Notes: generated from the letters alone by a model not told the origin. DNA of 64,000 nucleotides from Mycolicibacterium peregrinum (GCF_001665785.1 NZ_LZSO01000016.1:186001-250000); one strand, 5' to 3'. Shown: positions 1 through 8,289, counted from the stretch's first letter. Made by a program: numbers and translations.

Positions 1-506
<506 letters not shown>

Positions 507-533
507 CGCAGGCGTCTGCACACCCACACGTCG

Positions 534-1235
534 ATGCCTGAAGCGAAGCGGCCAGACCCGAAGCGACGGTCCCCAGCCTCCCGACCCGGCAAACCGGGTA
601 AGGCTGGGGAGTCGAATCGGCCGCGCGCTTCACAGCCCCGACGCCGGGCCGCCGAATCCCGTCCGGCGCAGGCCGAACCGGTTGCCGACGAGTCGGTCAC
701 CAAAGCCATTGCGGTGCAAGCTCAGCAGCAGGCCGAGCTGCAGTCCGAACAGCGGTTCGGGTCGACTGCGCGCCGGGCGGCGATCCTGGCCGCGGTGGTG
801 TGTGTGCTGACGCTGACCATCGCGGGGCCGGTTCGCACCTATTTCGCCCAGCGCACCGAGATGAAACAACTCAAGGCCAGCGAGGAGCAGTTGCGCGCCA
901 AGATCGCCGACTTGGAACAACAGAAGGTCAAACTGGCCGACCCGGTGTACATCGCGGCCCAGGCTCGGGAGCGGCTCGGTTTCGTCATGCCCGGCGACAC
1001 TCCGTATCAGGTGCAACTGCCGCCCGGAGCCATCGCGGCGGGCGAGCCGGGCGAGCCTGTGCTGCCGGGATCGGCGGTGCCGGTGGGGCAGCCCTGGTAC
1101 ACCTCGCTGTGGCACACGATTGCCGATGAGCCGCACGGGGTTTCCCCGACCATTGGCGGTCCACCGCCGGCGCCGGGTGGCCCGCCTCCACCCCCTGCCC
1201 CGCCACCGGCCGAGCCCAGAGGTCCCAATGGTTGA
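534..1235 (+). CDS. ftsB: Septum formation initiator FtsB/DivIC family protein
   Basis: Single-pass membrane protein of the divisome, expected to pair with FtsL and FtsQ through a periplasmic coiled coil. The 233-residue product has a basic, Pro/Arg-rich cytoplasmic N-terminus (1-80), one membrane segment at about 82-100, a coiled coil at about 105-135 (Glu/Lys/Gln-rich, ending KVKLADP) and the conserved YIAAQARERLGFVMPGD stretch at about 139-155. The last 30 residues are a run of prolines. It begins 27 bases after eno and its stop overlaps the start of the DUF501 gene by 8 bases. The long N-terminal extension is usual in mycobacteria. Family call secure; the symbol follows current usage for the Rv1024 type. 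Confidence 0.9.
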   Translation: MPEAKRPDPKRRSPASRPGKPGKAGESNRPRASQPRRRAAESRPAQAEPVADESVTKAIAVQAQQQAELQSEQRFGSTARRAAILAAVVCVLTLTIAGPVRTYFAQRTEMKQLKASEEQLRAKIADLEQQKVKLADPVYIAAQARERLGFVMPGDTPYQVQLPPGAIAAGEPGEPVLPGSAVPVGQPWYTSLWHTIADEPHGVSPTIGGPPPAPGGPPPPPAPPPAEPRGPNG

Positions 1236-1719
1236 TCCCGCCGACATCGAGGCTGTGACACGGCAATTGGGCCGTGAGCCGCGGGGCGTTCTTGAGGTCG
1301 TCTACCGCTGTCCCAACGGCGAACCGGGCGTGGTCAAGACCGCGCCGAAACTGCCCGACGGCACACCGTTCCCGACGTTGTACTACCTGACGCATCCGGC
1401 GCTGACTGCCGCCGCGAGCCGGCTGGAGTCCTCCGGGCTGATGCGGGAGATGACCGAACGCCTGCAAGAGGATGAGGCCCTGGCCGCCGCGTATCGCCGG
1501 GCACACGAGTCGTATCTGGCCGAGCGGGACGAGATCGAATCGCTGGGCACCACGTTCACCGGTGGCGGTATGCCCGACCGTGTGAAGTGTCTTCATGTGG
1601 TGATGGCCCACTCGTTGGCAAAAGGCCCCGGAGTCAACCCCTTTGGTGACGAAGCGCTCGCATTGCTGGCGGTCGAGCCGGCGATGGCAGGAATCTTGGA
1701 TCGAGAGGTGTGGGTTTGA
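1228..1719 (+). CDS. DUF501 family protein
   Basis: A 163-residue protein of unknown function that is conserved beside enolase and FtsB in actinobacteria. The start chosen is the ATG at 1228, which overlaps the ftsB stop; a longer frame to 1120 would lie wholly inside ftsB and adds only a low-complexity Arg/Pro leader. Visible features are the conserved blocks RCPNGEPGVVKTAPKLPDGTPFPT near residue 25 and PDRVKCLHVVMAHSLAKGPGVNPFGDEAL near residue 115, both typical of DUF501, with His and Cys residues that could bind a ligand. No membrane segment or signal peptide. No reaction is known. Confidence 0.93.
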   Translation: MVDPADIEAVTRQLGREPRGVLEVVYRCPNGEPGVVKTAPKLPDGTPFPTLYYLTHPALTAAASRLESSGLMREMTERLQEDEALAAAYRRAHESYLAERDEIESLGTTFTGGGMPDRVKCLHVVMAHSLAKGPGVNPFGDEALALLAVEPAMAGILDREVWV

Positions 1720-2681
1720 GTCGGGTCGGCGCAATTGACGGCCAGCGCCGGGTAGGTGCAATTGACTGTGGCACCAACTCGATTCGCCTGCTGATCGCCG
1801 ATCTGGTGGACGGCAAGCTTCGCGACGTGCACCGTGAGATGCGGGTCGTGCGGCTGGGGCAGGGCGTCGACGCCACCGGCCAGTTCGCTCCGGACGCCTT
1901 GGCGCGCACCGAATCCGCACTGGCCGACTATGTGGCGCTGATGGCTGAGCATTCGGTGACCGCGGTGCGCATGGTCGCCACGTCGGCCGCACGGGATGCC
2001 GGTAACCGCGACGAATTCTTCGCGATGACCGCACGTCTGCTGGGCAAGGTGGTCCCGGGCTCGGTGGCTGAGGTGATCACCGGTACCGAGGAGGCCGAGC
2101 TGTCGTTCCGCGGTGCGGTCGGTGAACTCGACCCTGCCGCTGGGCCTTTCGTCGTGGTCGATCTGGGTGGCGGATCGACCGAACTGGTGCTCGGCGAAAC
2201 GGCCGTGCAGGCGAGCTTCTCCGTCGACATCGGGTGTGTCCGGCTCACCGAACGGTGCCTGCACTCCGATCCCCCCACGCCCGACCAGGTGGAGCAGGCG
2301 CGGCTGGTGGCTCGTGACGGCCTGGCCGAGGCGCTGGCGGTGGTTCCGGTCGACGGCGCACGCACATGGGTGGGTGTGGCCGGGACGATGACGACGCTCT
2401 CGGCTCTGGCGCAGCGCATGACCGAATACGATCCCGAAGCAATTCACCTGTCCCGCATAGGTTTCGATGATCTGCTCGGAGTGTGTGAGCGGTTGATCGG
2501 CATGACCAAGGCCGAACGCCTCGCGCTCGGGCCGATGCATGCCGGCCGCGCTGACGTGATCGGTGGTGGTGCGATCATCGTCGAGGAGTTGGCGGCCGTT
2601 CTCAGCGATCGGGCCGGTATCGGTGAACTGGTGGTCAGCGAGCACGACATTCTCGACGGCATCGCGCTGTCGATCGCCTGA
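1710..2681 (+). CDS. ppx2: Exopolyphosphatase / pppGpp phosphohydrolase family (Ppx/GppA)
   Basis: Ppx/GppA enzymes release phosphate from polyphosphate or the gamma phosphate of pppGpp. The protein (323 residues from the GTG at 1710; a TTG at 1716 is an alternative) has the ASKHA-fold phosphate loops: DCGTNSIRLLIAD near residue 19, VATSAARDAGNRDEF near 90, and DLGGGSTELVLG near 150. It is about the length of the mycobacterial short Ppx proteins and lacks the C-terminal HD domain of E. coli Ppx. Its start lies inside the DUF501 stop, so the two are translationally coupled. Unusual: the pentapeptide VGAID occurs twice at the N-terminus (see findings). By position it matches Rv1026 (Ppx2). Substrate cannot be told from sequence. 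Confidence 0.92.
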   Translation: MGLSRVGAIDGQRRVGAIDCGTNSIRLLIADLVDGKLRDVHREMRVVRLGQGVDATGQFAPDALARTESALADYVALMAEHSVTAVRMVATSAARDAGNRDEFFAMTARLLGKVVPGSVAEVITGTEEAELSFRGAVGELDPAAGPFVVVDLGGGSTELVLGETAVQASFSVDIGCVRLTERCLHSDPPTPDQVEQARLVARDGLAEALAVVPVDGARTWVGVAGTMTTLSALAQRMTEYDPEAIHLSRIGFDDLLGVCERLIGMTKAERLALGPMHAGRADVIGGGAIIVEELAAVLSDRAGIGELVVSEHDILDGIALSIA

Positions 2682-2807
2682 CCTTTTCCCGCACTGTTGG
2701 CGCTTCTTACGTTTCGAAAGCGCTTCTCCGCGCGCAGATTTCTACACCTGGGTTGTGATCCCACGGGTGGTTTCAAGGGATCAATGCAACACCCCACACA
2801 TAAAACA

Positions 2808-2839
2808 ACGGCCGAACGCGGTTGCCCGCGTTCGGCCGT
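2808..2839. terminator. Bidirectional hairpin terminator
   Basis: A perfect 13-base inverted repeat (ACGGCCGAACGCG and its complement) around a 6-base loop sits between the converging ppx2 and MPT63-like genes. The complement-strand gene ends 18 bases away. There is no U-tract, as is usual for mycobacterial terminators. Confidence 0.75.
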
Positions 2840-2856
2840 CGCCTTGACTACCTAGA

Positions 2857-3951
2857 TCAGGACGCAGTCCCGTGGTTGCTCGCCGGGGCGACCGCGGGGG
2901 CCGGGGCGGGCGTGATGACCGGCTGGGTGCCGGCCGGAACCAGTGCGGGCTCGGTGGCGGGAGCAGCCGGAGCACCCGGTGCCGGAGCTGCCGGAGCACC
3001 CGGTGCCGGAGCTGCCGGAGCAGGAGCACCAGGAGCAGCGGCGGGCACACCCTCGGCGGGCACACCTTCTGCCGGCGAGATCGCGGTGGCGGCGTTACCC
3101 GCGCCGGTGGCGGCCGGTGCACCCTCGGAGACCGGGGTGCCGTGAGCGACCGGGGTCGACTCGGTGCCCGGGGCCGGAGCGGCCGGAACTGCTTCGGTGC
3201 CGGCCGGGGTTGCGGCCGGAGCGCCCGGAGCGGCGGGGGTTGCGGCCGGTGCACCCGGAGCGCCCGGGGTGGCGGCCGGCGAGAGCGCGGTAGCGGCGTT
3301 CCCTGCACCGGTGCCGGCCGGCGTAGCCGGAACGGCGGCGGGCGCGGGAGCCGGGGAGGCGGCGGCCGGAGCAGCATTCGGAGCACCGGCGGCCGGAGCT
3401 GCGGCAGGTGCAGGGGCGGCGGCCGGAGCCTGGCGCTTCGGAGCGCCGGCGGCCGGGGCTGCGGCGGGCGTAGCGGTCTTGTCCCACGCCAGCACGTCAT
3501 GGCCACCGGCGTTGTAGACGACGGACGTCGGCTGGTCGCCGGTGACGTCGAAGTAGATCTTGCCGCTGGTCTTCTGGCCCTGGGCGAGGGTGGCCGGGTT
3601 GACGCCCTGGGTGCTGGGCACCTGGAACAGCGCGCGGTAGTTCTGGCCGTCGGCGGCGCGAACGTTGAAGTTGGAGACGATCGGCGTCACCGAGCCCTGG
3701 AGGGCCTCGTTGGTCGCGGTGACCTCCCACAGGGTGCCGCGCGGGGTGTAGTTGATGGTGTCAGTGCTGGGCTTCAGGTCGGTCACCGTCCAGACCTGGG
3801 TACCGCCGTCCAGTTTGCCCTGGCCGCCGAGCGCAGCGGTGGTGACAGCACTGTCCTCGGCGTCGGCGAGCGCCATCGGGGCGCTGGCGACGATCGCCGC
3901 GGCGGCGATGGCCGCTCCGGCAAAGGCCGTACTGATGTTCGTCTTCTTCAA
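2857..3951 (-). CDS. Secreted MPT63-domain (DUF1942) protein with long Ala/Pro-rich tail
   Basis: Exported protein of 364 residues. Residues 1-29 form a signal peptide (MKKTNISTAF, hydrophobic core, cleavage after APMALA). Residues about 45-165 match the immunoglobulin-like fold of MPT63: VWTVTDLKPST, LWEVTATNEALQGSVTP, FNVRAADGQNYRALFQ and GKIYFDVTGDQPTSVV are in the family order. The remaining 195 residues are Ala/Pro/Gly repeats, absent from MPT63 itself; the unit TGAGNAATA(L/I)SPA occurs twice. I chose the TTG at 3951 because AGGAG lies eight bases before it and it gives a clean signal peptide; the ATG at 4017 gives a charged leader with no export signal. The function of MPT63 is unknown; the tail suggests a wall-spanning or glycosylated stalk as in Apa. 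An MPT63 search would confirm the domain. Confidence 0.85.
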   Translation of the reverse strand: MKKTNISTAFAGAAIAAAAIVASAPMALADAEDSAVTTAALGGQGKLDGGTQVWTVTDLKPSTDTINYTPRGTLWEVTATNEALQGSVTPIVSNFNVRAADGQNYRALFQVPSTQGVNPATLAQGQKTSGKIYFDVTGDQPTSVVYNAGGHDVLAWDKTATPAAAPAAGAPKRQAPAAAPAPAAAPAAGAPNAAPAAASPAPAPAAVPATPAGTGAGNAATALSPAATPGAPGAPAATPAAPGAPAATPAGTEAVPAAPAPGTESTPVAHGTPVSEGAPAATGAGNAATAISPAEGVPAEGVPAAAPGAPAPAAPAPGAPAAPAPGAPAAPATEPALVPAGTQPVITPAPAPAVAPASNHGTAS

Positions 3952-4159
3952 GGCGTTCACTCCTGACTGGTCCAAAGAAAGGTGGCAGGCCCCCCGGCAG
4001 TGGGACACCCACTTCATGCGAAGTTATCAGCTTAAGAGGACGGTTAGGAACAGTAGTTCACAGTTTCTGCCATTGGTGCCTGGCAGAAAGCGTTGTCCAC
4101 CTGGTCCCGAACGCTGCTGGTCGGGCCAGAATGCGACGATGACCAGCCAGTTTGCCCGC

Positions 4160-5731
4160 TCATCGAATCTCGATGAGCGGTAATGCCTGGCCTACTGACA
4201 GGGACAGCCGTTGACGTCCCAGCGCAGGCCACGCTTGCACGGCGCAGAACGGCGCGCACTGGTGTTGCGCAGTGTCCGACTGGCCGGAGCGGGTGCCGAC
4301 GTGGACACAGCACTGGGTCAGCCGATCTTCGATCATCGTGGACATGTCCATGAACGGTTTCACGGTCAGGCGCACCACGCGCTCGCCCAGCAGCTTGCGG
4401 ATCTTGCGGCGGCGGCCGGGCAGTGCCGAGGACGCCAATGTCAGCAGTGTCCCCATCCCCAGGTCGCAGCCCTCGCAGATGGCGCGCCAGACGTCGCCGA
4501 TCTGAGGGTGCGACAGGGACGACTGTTCCGAGAGCAGCCCGAACAGTGACTCCTGAACTGCCATGCGCAGCTCGCGCGGGAGTTCGGCGTCGGCGATCCG
4601 ATTGGACACCAAACCCAGCTTGTCCTTGAGGCTCTCGGTGCCGATCAGCGATACCAGCGAGCGCCACCGGTCGTTGTCGTCACGGACCAGATAGCCGACC
4701 GAGCAGCAGTGCGGGTGCGAGCAGGGCAGTGCGGTCAGGTCGCGCCAGGTGACGGCGCCGCCGGTCTGGGGTCCCAGCCGCTTGAGCACCCCGGTGTGGG
4801 TCAGCCGGTTCATGGGGTCGATCGCCCCGGAACGGCCGGAACCGAACTGTGGCTGAATGGTGAGCCCACCGACGTACGGGGTGTCCAGGGCCAGCCGGAC
4901 CATGTCGCCGATCTCGTTGTCGTTGACGTCCAGTGCCGTCGTCATCACCAGGGTGGTGAAGATCTCTCGCTCGGAGAGTCGTTGTAGGGCTTGACTTTTG
5001 ATTCGACGGAGGTCGCCACCGCGGTGGTGGCGGTGGGCTTGCTCGGACAAACCGTCGTACTGCAGGTACACCTCGACGCGTTCGCGGTGCGCGGTGAGCA
5101 GATCCAGCAACGCGTCGTCGTTGGCGATGCGTACCCCGTTGCTGTTGATCAGGATTCGGGTGATCGGCCGGGCCACGAGCGCATCGAGCAGTTCGGCGAG
5201 GTTCGGGTGCAGAGTGGGTTCGCCGCCGCTGAGCATCAGGACGTCGATGCGGCCGTTCTCGCGGGCCAGCCGCTGATCGACGTTGGCGAGCACGTCGGCG
5301 GTGGGCACCACATGCCGCAGATCGGGCGAACTGTCGGTGAAACAGGTGGGGCAGCGCAGGTTGCAGGTCTCCGCGATGTCCTGCAGGAGGATGCAGGTGT
5401 GCTGGGTCTGCATCTCGGGCAGGCCACGCAGGTAGGCCGACGGGATCGGGTCGAAGTTTCCGGCGACGTCGGGGATGTGGGCCTTGGTCGGGGCGGTCCA
5501 CTCCTCCAGGTAGGACAGGATCTCGGGATCCTCGTCGTACAGGGTGCGTACCAACCCGTGTGTGCGGCAGCCACGTTCGAGCCAGATGTGCCCCTCGCGC
5601 TCGACCAGGATGCCGGCCAGGCGCACGACGTCGGCCAGCGGGCGCTCGGGTGCCTCGCTGTGGCAGTGCGGGCAGAACGCGGTGACGTAGCGGTGCAGGC
5701 GGTCGCCGCGCAAACCCATCCCGGTGCTCAC
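4160..5731 (-). CDS. Radical SAM protein of the Tes/MJ0619-like family
   Basis: A 523-residue radical SAM enzyme. The N-terminus carries a rubredoxin-like CPHC (residues 20-23) and RGCRTHG (Cys55). The radical-SAM cluster motif is CNLRCPTC, with Cys at 123, 127 and 130, followed by the SAM-binding MLSGGEPTLHPNL near 170. The C-terminal third has a Cys-rich block (QCCVHVG, then CAPFC) that could hold another Fe-S cluster. This N-terminal CxxC, central CX3CX2C and C-terminal Cys block is the layout of archaeal MJ0619-type enzymes, which join lipid chains into tetraethers; that likeness is recalled, not computed. It overlaps the preceding gene by 4 bases (ATGA), which in turn overlaps an Lgt-like gene, so a lipid or lipoprotein substrate is plausible. 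Substrate unknown. Confidence 0.85.
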   Translation of the reverse strand: MSTGMGLRGDRLHRYVTAFCPHCHSEAPERPLADVVRLAGILVEREGHIWLERGCRTHGLVRTLYDEDPEILSYLEEWTAPTKAHIPDVAGNFDPIPSAYLRGLPEMQTQHTCILLQDIAETCNLRCPTCFTDSSPDLRHVVPTADVLANVDQRLARENGRIDVLMLSGGEPTLHPNLAELLDALVARPITRILINSNGVRIANDDALLDLLTAHRERVEVYLQYDGLSEQAHRHHRGGDLRRIKSQALQRLSEREIFTTLVMTTALDVNDNEIGDMVRLALDTPYVGGLTIQPQFGSGRSGAIDPMNRLTHTGVLKRLGPQTGGAVTWRDLTALPCSHPHCCSVGYLVRDDNDRWRSLVSLIGTESLKDKLGLVSNRIADAELPRELRMAVQESLFGLLSEQSSLSHPQIGDVWRAICEGCDLGMGTLLTLASSALPGRRRKIRKLLGERVVRLTVKPFMDMSTMIEDRLTQCCVHVGTRSGQSDTAQHQCAPFCAVQAWPALGRQRLSLSVGQALPLIEIR

Positions 5732-6273
5732 CGGGCGTACAGCTCCGGGTTGACGCCGGTGCAGAAGCCTGCGGTGAAAAGCGACATCAGGGCCCAGCCC
5801 ACCATCAGTCCGATGCCGAGGCCCCTTGCCGTCGGATTCTTCGACAACAACATCAGGAACCCGCCGCCGAAGGCGACGGCGGCCAAGAACACTGCGGCCC
5901 CGCCGAAGACCAGGTTGGCGCTGCCGCCGGCGCTGTCGGTCGCGCCGGCGCCCAAGAAGGCGACGAATCCGATCACCAGGTTGAGCGCGGCATAGAGAAA
6001 CGGCCCGAGGATCACCATGAGGACGGAGATGCGCTGCCGGGGTTGCTGCGGCGGGCCGTACGAATAGGCGGACGGGTACGGGTATCCGGGATAGCCCGGA
6101 GGCGGAGGTGGCGGCGGAGCGGGCTCACCGTGATAGGCCGGGGGCTCACCGTGATAAGCCGGTGGGATTCCTTGTGGTTCAAAGCTTTGGGGGCCGAAGG
6201 CAGGCGGTCCGGAAGGCGGTGGGACAAAGCCGTCGGGAGGTGTGTCATCGGGAGGGTCGGGCGGTGTCGTCAT
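5728..6273 (-). CDS. Pro-rich N-terminus membrane protein
   Basis: A 181-residue protein of unknown function. The first 78 residues are Pro/Tyr/Gly-rich and include a doubled AYHGEP unit and a run of eight prolines. Three hydrophobic segments follow (about residues 83-107, 120-142 and 152-171), ending in a short CTGVNPELYAR tail. Such cytoplasmic Pro-rich regions ahead of membrane segments are common in mycobacterial membrane proteins. It overlaps the Lgt-like gene upstream and the radical SAM gene downstream by 4 bases each, so all three should be made together. Its likely role is to tether or organise partners at the membrane; this is inferred from context only. Confidence 0.82.
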   Translation of the reverse strand: MTTPPDPPDDTPPDGFVPPPSGPPAFGPQSFEPQGIPPAYHGEPPAYHGEPAPPPPPPPGYPGYPYPSAYSYGPPQQPRQRISVLMVILGPFLYAALNLVIGFVAFLGAGATDSAGGSANLVFGGAAVFLAAVAFGGGFLMLLSKNPTARGLGIGLMVGWALMSLFTAGFCTGVNPELYAR

Positions 6274-7055
6274 GCGGGCACCTCCTCAGTTCGGGCTGGG
6301 TTGCGATAGTACCCGCGGAGGTAGCCGTACCACAGGCGAAATCCCAGGATCAGCAGTGATGGCAGCAGGAACCATTGCGGGCGGGTCAGATCCAGCCAGA
6401 CCGTCTCGTTGGCCCGGACGAACTCGACGAGGAAGCGGAACACCGCGTAGGCCGCGACGTAGAGCACGAACAGCTCACCGGGCTTGCCGATCCGGGGACG
6501 CAGCCACAGCAACACGGCGAATGCGGTGAGCTGGAAGGCGATCTCGTACAGAAAAGACGGATGCATCGCCAGGCCGGCCAGACATCCGGGACATTCGGGG
6601 GTGTCGGCCGGGGCATGGATCCCCCACGGCAGTGTGGTGGGCCGTCCGGGTGCTTCGGTGAGGTGGCAGCCGATGCGGCCGATCGCCATGCCGAGAGCGA
6701 CCGCGGGCGCGAACAGGTCGCCCGTCTTCCCGCGGTAACCGCCGAGCCGCTTGGCGATCAGCACGCCGAGGTAGGCCCCGAGCAGACCGCCGAGGATGCT
6801 GCGGGAGCCGAACTGCCAGGCCTGCGCCAGCGTCGGATTGGCGCTGAAGTCCAGGTGACGTATCCACCCGGTCAACCTCATCCCGATCGCGCCACCGATC
6901 AGCGCACCGGCCGCGGCGACCACGGACTGTTCGTTGACCGCGCCGCGCCGGCGGGCCTCCGTGACGAACACGAGCAGGGCGGCGAACACCCCGAGGGCGA
7001 CGAACAGGTTGTGCACCCCGACGGTGACGGGCCCGAGGTGCCACTGCGCAGTCAC
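6270..7055 (-). CDS. Lgt-like (prolipoprotein diacylglyceryl transferase family) membrane protein with altered active site
   Basis: 261 residues with about seven membrane segments and the overall plan of Lgt, the enzyme that moves diacylglycerol from phosphatidylglycerol to a lipobox cysteine. Retained are the arginine of the GRIGC signature (GRxGN in true Lgt) and the late arginine in FRFLVEFVRANE. The asparagine of GRxGN is Cys here, and the region SRSILGGLLGAYLG has no histidine where Lgt has its essential FHGG histidine. It is therefore a paralogue, not the housekeeping Lgt. A loop of CPGCLAGLAMHP adds three nearby metal-ligand-type residues. It is coupled to the Pro-rich membrane protein and the radical SAM enzyme. 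Activity is unknown; a lipid-head or lipid-chain reaction is an inference. Confidence 0.82.
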   Translation of the reverse strand: MTAQWHLGPVTVGVHNLFVALGVFAALLVFVTEARRRGAVNEQSVVAAAGALIGGAIGMRLTGWIRHLDFSANPTLAQAWQFGSRSILGGLLGAYLGVLIAKRLGGYRGKTGDLFAPAVALGMAIGRIGCHLTEAPGRPTTLPWGIHAPADTPECPGCLAGLAMHPSFLYEIAFQLTAFAVLLWLRPRIGKPGELFVLYVAAYAVFRFLVEFVRANETVWLDLTRPQWFLLPSLLILGFRLWYGYLRGYYRNPARTEEVPA

Positions 7056-7080
7056 CTGCCGAACCTAACTCGTGACCGCT

Positions 7081-7785
7081 TCACCCGGCCAGTGACAGTC
7101 CGGCGGCGACGGCGAATCCCAGCACGGCCGCCAGTCCGGCGTTTTCGCCGGCTTTCTCGGTGGCCTCCGGGATCATCGAGCCCACCAGCATGACCAGCAG
7201 TGCACCGGCGGCGAATCCGTTGATCCCGCCCTGTAATTGGGCGCCGGCGACATCCTGCAGCTGGTAGCCGCCGACGGTGGCCAGCGCGCACAGTGCGGCG
7301 ATCGCGGCCCATCCGCCCACAATCCGGCGGGCCGGTTCTCCGGCGGACCGCATGTCGCTGGCGGACCCGATGGATTCGGGCAGGTTCGACACGAAGATGG
7401 AGACCACCAGCGCCAGGCTGACGCCGGCTCCGGTGGCGATACCGATGCCGAGTGCGGCCTGTTCGGGAATGCCGTCGAGCAGGGCGCCGAGCAGCAGGGG
7501 CATTCCGGCGGTCTGGGTTCCGTTGCGGCCCATCCGATCTACTGCCTTGTCCGCGAGATAGAACACCACGGCTCCGATGGCCAGTCCGAGCGCCACGGCC
7601 CAGCCGCCGCTGGCTCGGAAGCCTTCCTCGGCGAGCTCGAAGGAGATGCTGGAGATGAGTGCGCCGGCGCCGAAACCGAGCACGAGGCCGACGAGACGTC
7701 GATTCCAGTCGCGGAGGACACCGGCGACCGCGCCGATGAGCAATGAGGATGCGGCGACCAGGCCCCAGGTCAGCGCAGTGAGCAC
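7081..7785 (-). CDS. ZIP-family metal transporter-like protein
   Basis: 234 residues with about eight hydrophobic segments, related to the ZIP family of divalent metal (zinc, iron) importers. The metal-site helices read SISFELAEEGF and GALLDGIPEQAALG with SNLPESIG following, where classical ZIPs have HNFPEG-type motifs; the histidine is replaced by Leu/Asp, so metal preference is uncertain. There is no His-rich cytoplasmic loop. The stop lies only 25 bases before the Lgt-like start on the same strand, so it may head the operon that ends with the radical SAM gene. A 23-base hyphenated palindrome lies 73-95 bases upstream of its start. Confidence 0.82.
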   Translation of the reverse strand: MLTALTWGLVAASSLLIGAVAGVLRDWNRRLVGLVLGFGAGALISSISFELAEEGFRASGGWAVALGLAIGAVVFYLADKAVDRMGRNGTQTAGMPLLLGALLDGIPEQAALGIGIATGAGVSLALVVSIFVSNLPESIGSASDMRSAGEPARRIVGGWAAIAALCALATVGGYQLQDVAGAQLQGGINGFAAGALLVMLVGSMIPEATEKAGENAGLAAVLGFAVAAGLSLAG

Positions 7786-7857
7786 AGCCGCAGCATAAGA
7801 CAGCGGCGGCTCAGAACCGGGGAAGTGGGAGTGGTGAGAAACGTGGCGAAGCGCAAA

Positions 7858-7880
7858 ATCGCACGACCGATCGGTGCGAT
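7858..7880. promoter_or_regulatory. Candidate operator upstream of the ZIP operon
   Basis: ATCGCAC and GTGCGAT form perfect 7-base arms around a 9-base spacer that itself contains CGATCG. The site sits between the ZIP start and the metallothionein terminator, where no gene lies. A dimeric repressor site is the simplest reading; the protein is unknown. Confidence 0.4.
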
Positions 7881-7926
7881 CGATGAGGTTATGGCCCGAT
7901 GATCAGGCGGCGTAGGGGCTACGGGT

Positions 7927-7963
7927 GGTGGCCTGTCGCCGGTTGCCCGGACGACAGGCCACC
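7927..7963. terminator. Hairpin terminator of the metallothionein-like gene
   Basis: A perfect 12-base stem (GGTGGCCTGTCG and its complement) with a 13-base loop begins 8 bases after the stop of the small Cys-rich gene on the complement strand. Confidence 0.7.
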
Positions 7964-7970
7964 GACGGCG

Positions 7971-8069
7971 TCAGCGCCGTGCGTTGCAGTTCGGGGGGTT
8001 TCCGCAGTGGTGGCCACCGTCGCAGGCATTACAGCGACAGGTGCAGGATCCCTTGGTTGCCATGCGCAT
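7971..8069 (-). CDS. Metallothionein-like 32-residue Cys-rich peptide
   Basis: A very short gene for a peptide with six cysteines and two histidines: GSCTCRCNACDG, GHHCG, then PNC. The CxCxCxxC core and the nearly complete lack of hydrophobic residues are those of small bacterial metallothioneins that sequester Cu, Zn or Cd thiolates in the cytosol. A GAGGAG ribosome site lies 10 bases before the ATG, a second in-frame ATG follows two codons later, and a strong hairpin follows the stop, so all gene signals are present. It lies between a ZIP transporter and NmtR/CtpD. It is not obviously alignable to MymT, which is longer. Length, Cys density and context make the coding call good; the metal is unknown. 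Confidence 0.8.
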   Translation of the reverse strand: MRMATKGSCTCRCNACDGGHHCGNPPNCNARR

Positions 8070-8289
8070 CGTCGTTCAACTCCTCACTGTTCGGGTGCTG
8101 CCGGTGAGCCGACAGCAAACTCCCGAGTATGGGCGGACATCAACATATAACGATTTCACAATAGTTCGCCCCACGGTGAAAATAAAGGATTCCCTGAATG
8201 GCGCGCGTTTCGTGCGCGACGGTTGTTCCGGCTGCGGACACGCCGGTGAACAGTGCGTGAAACTCTTTGGCCGAGGCGGTTTTAGGGGC

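Noticed and set aside
2940..3060. Apparent direct repeats resembling a CRISPR-like or tandem array
   Set aside because: They are in-frame codon repeats of Ala/Pro/Gly in a coding sequence; spacing is short and no spacers of constant length exist.
2872..3966. 364-codon Gly/Arg-rich frame and other frames across the repeat region
   Set aside because: These are the reverse frames of the Ala/Pro tail of the MPT63-like gene.
3952..4017. ATG at 4017 as start of the MPT63-like gene
   Set aside because: It adds a leader with no export signal; the TTG at 3951 has a well-spaced ribosome site and a complete signal peptide.
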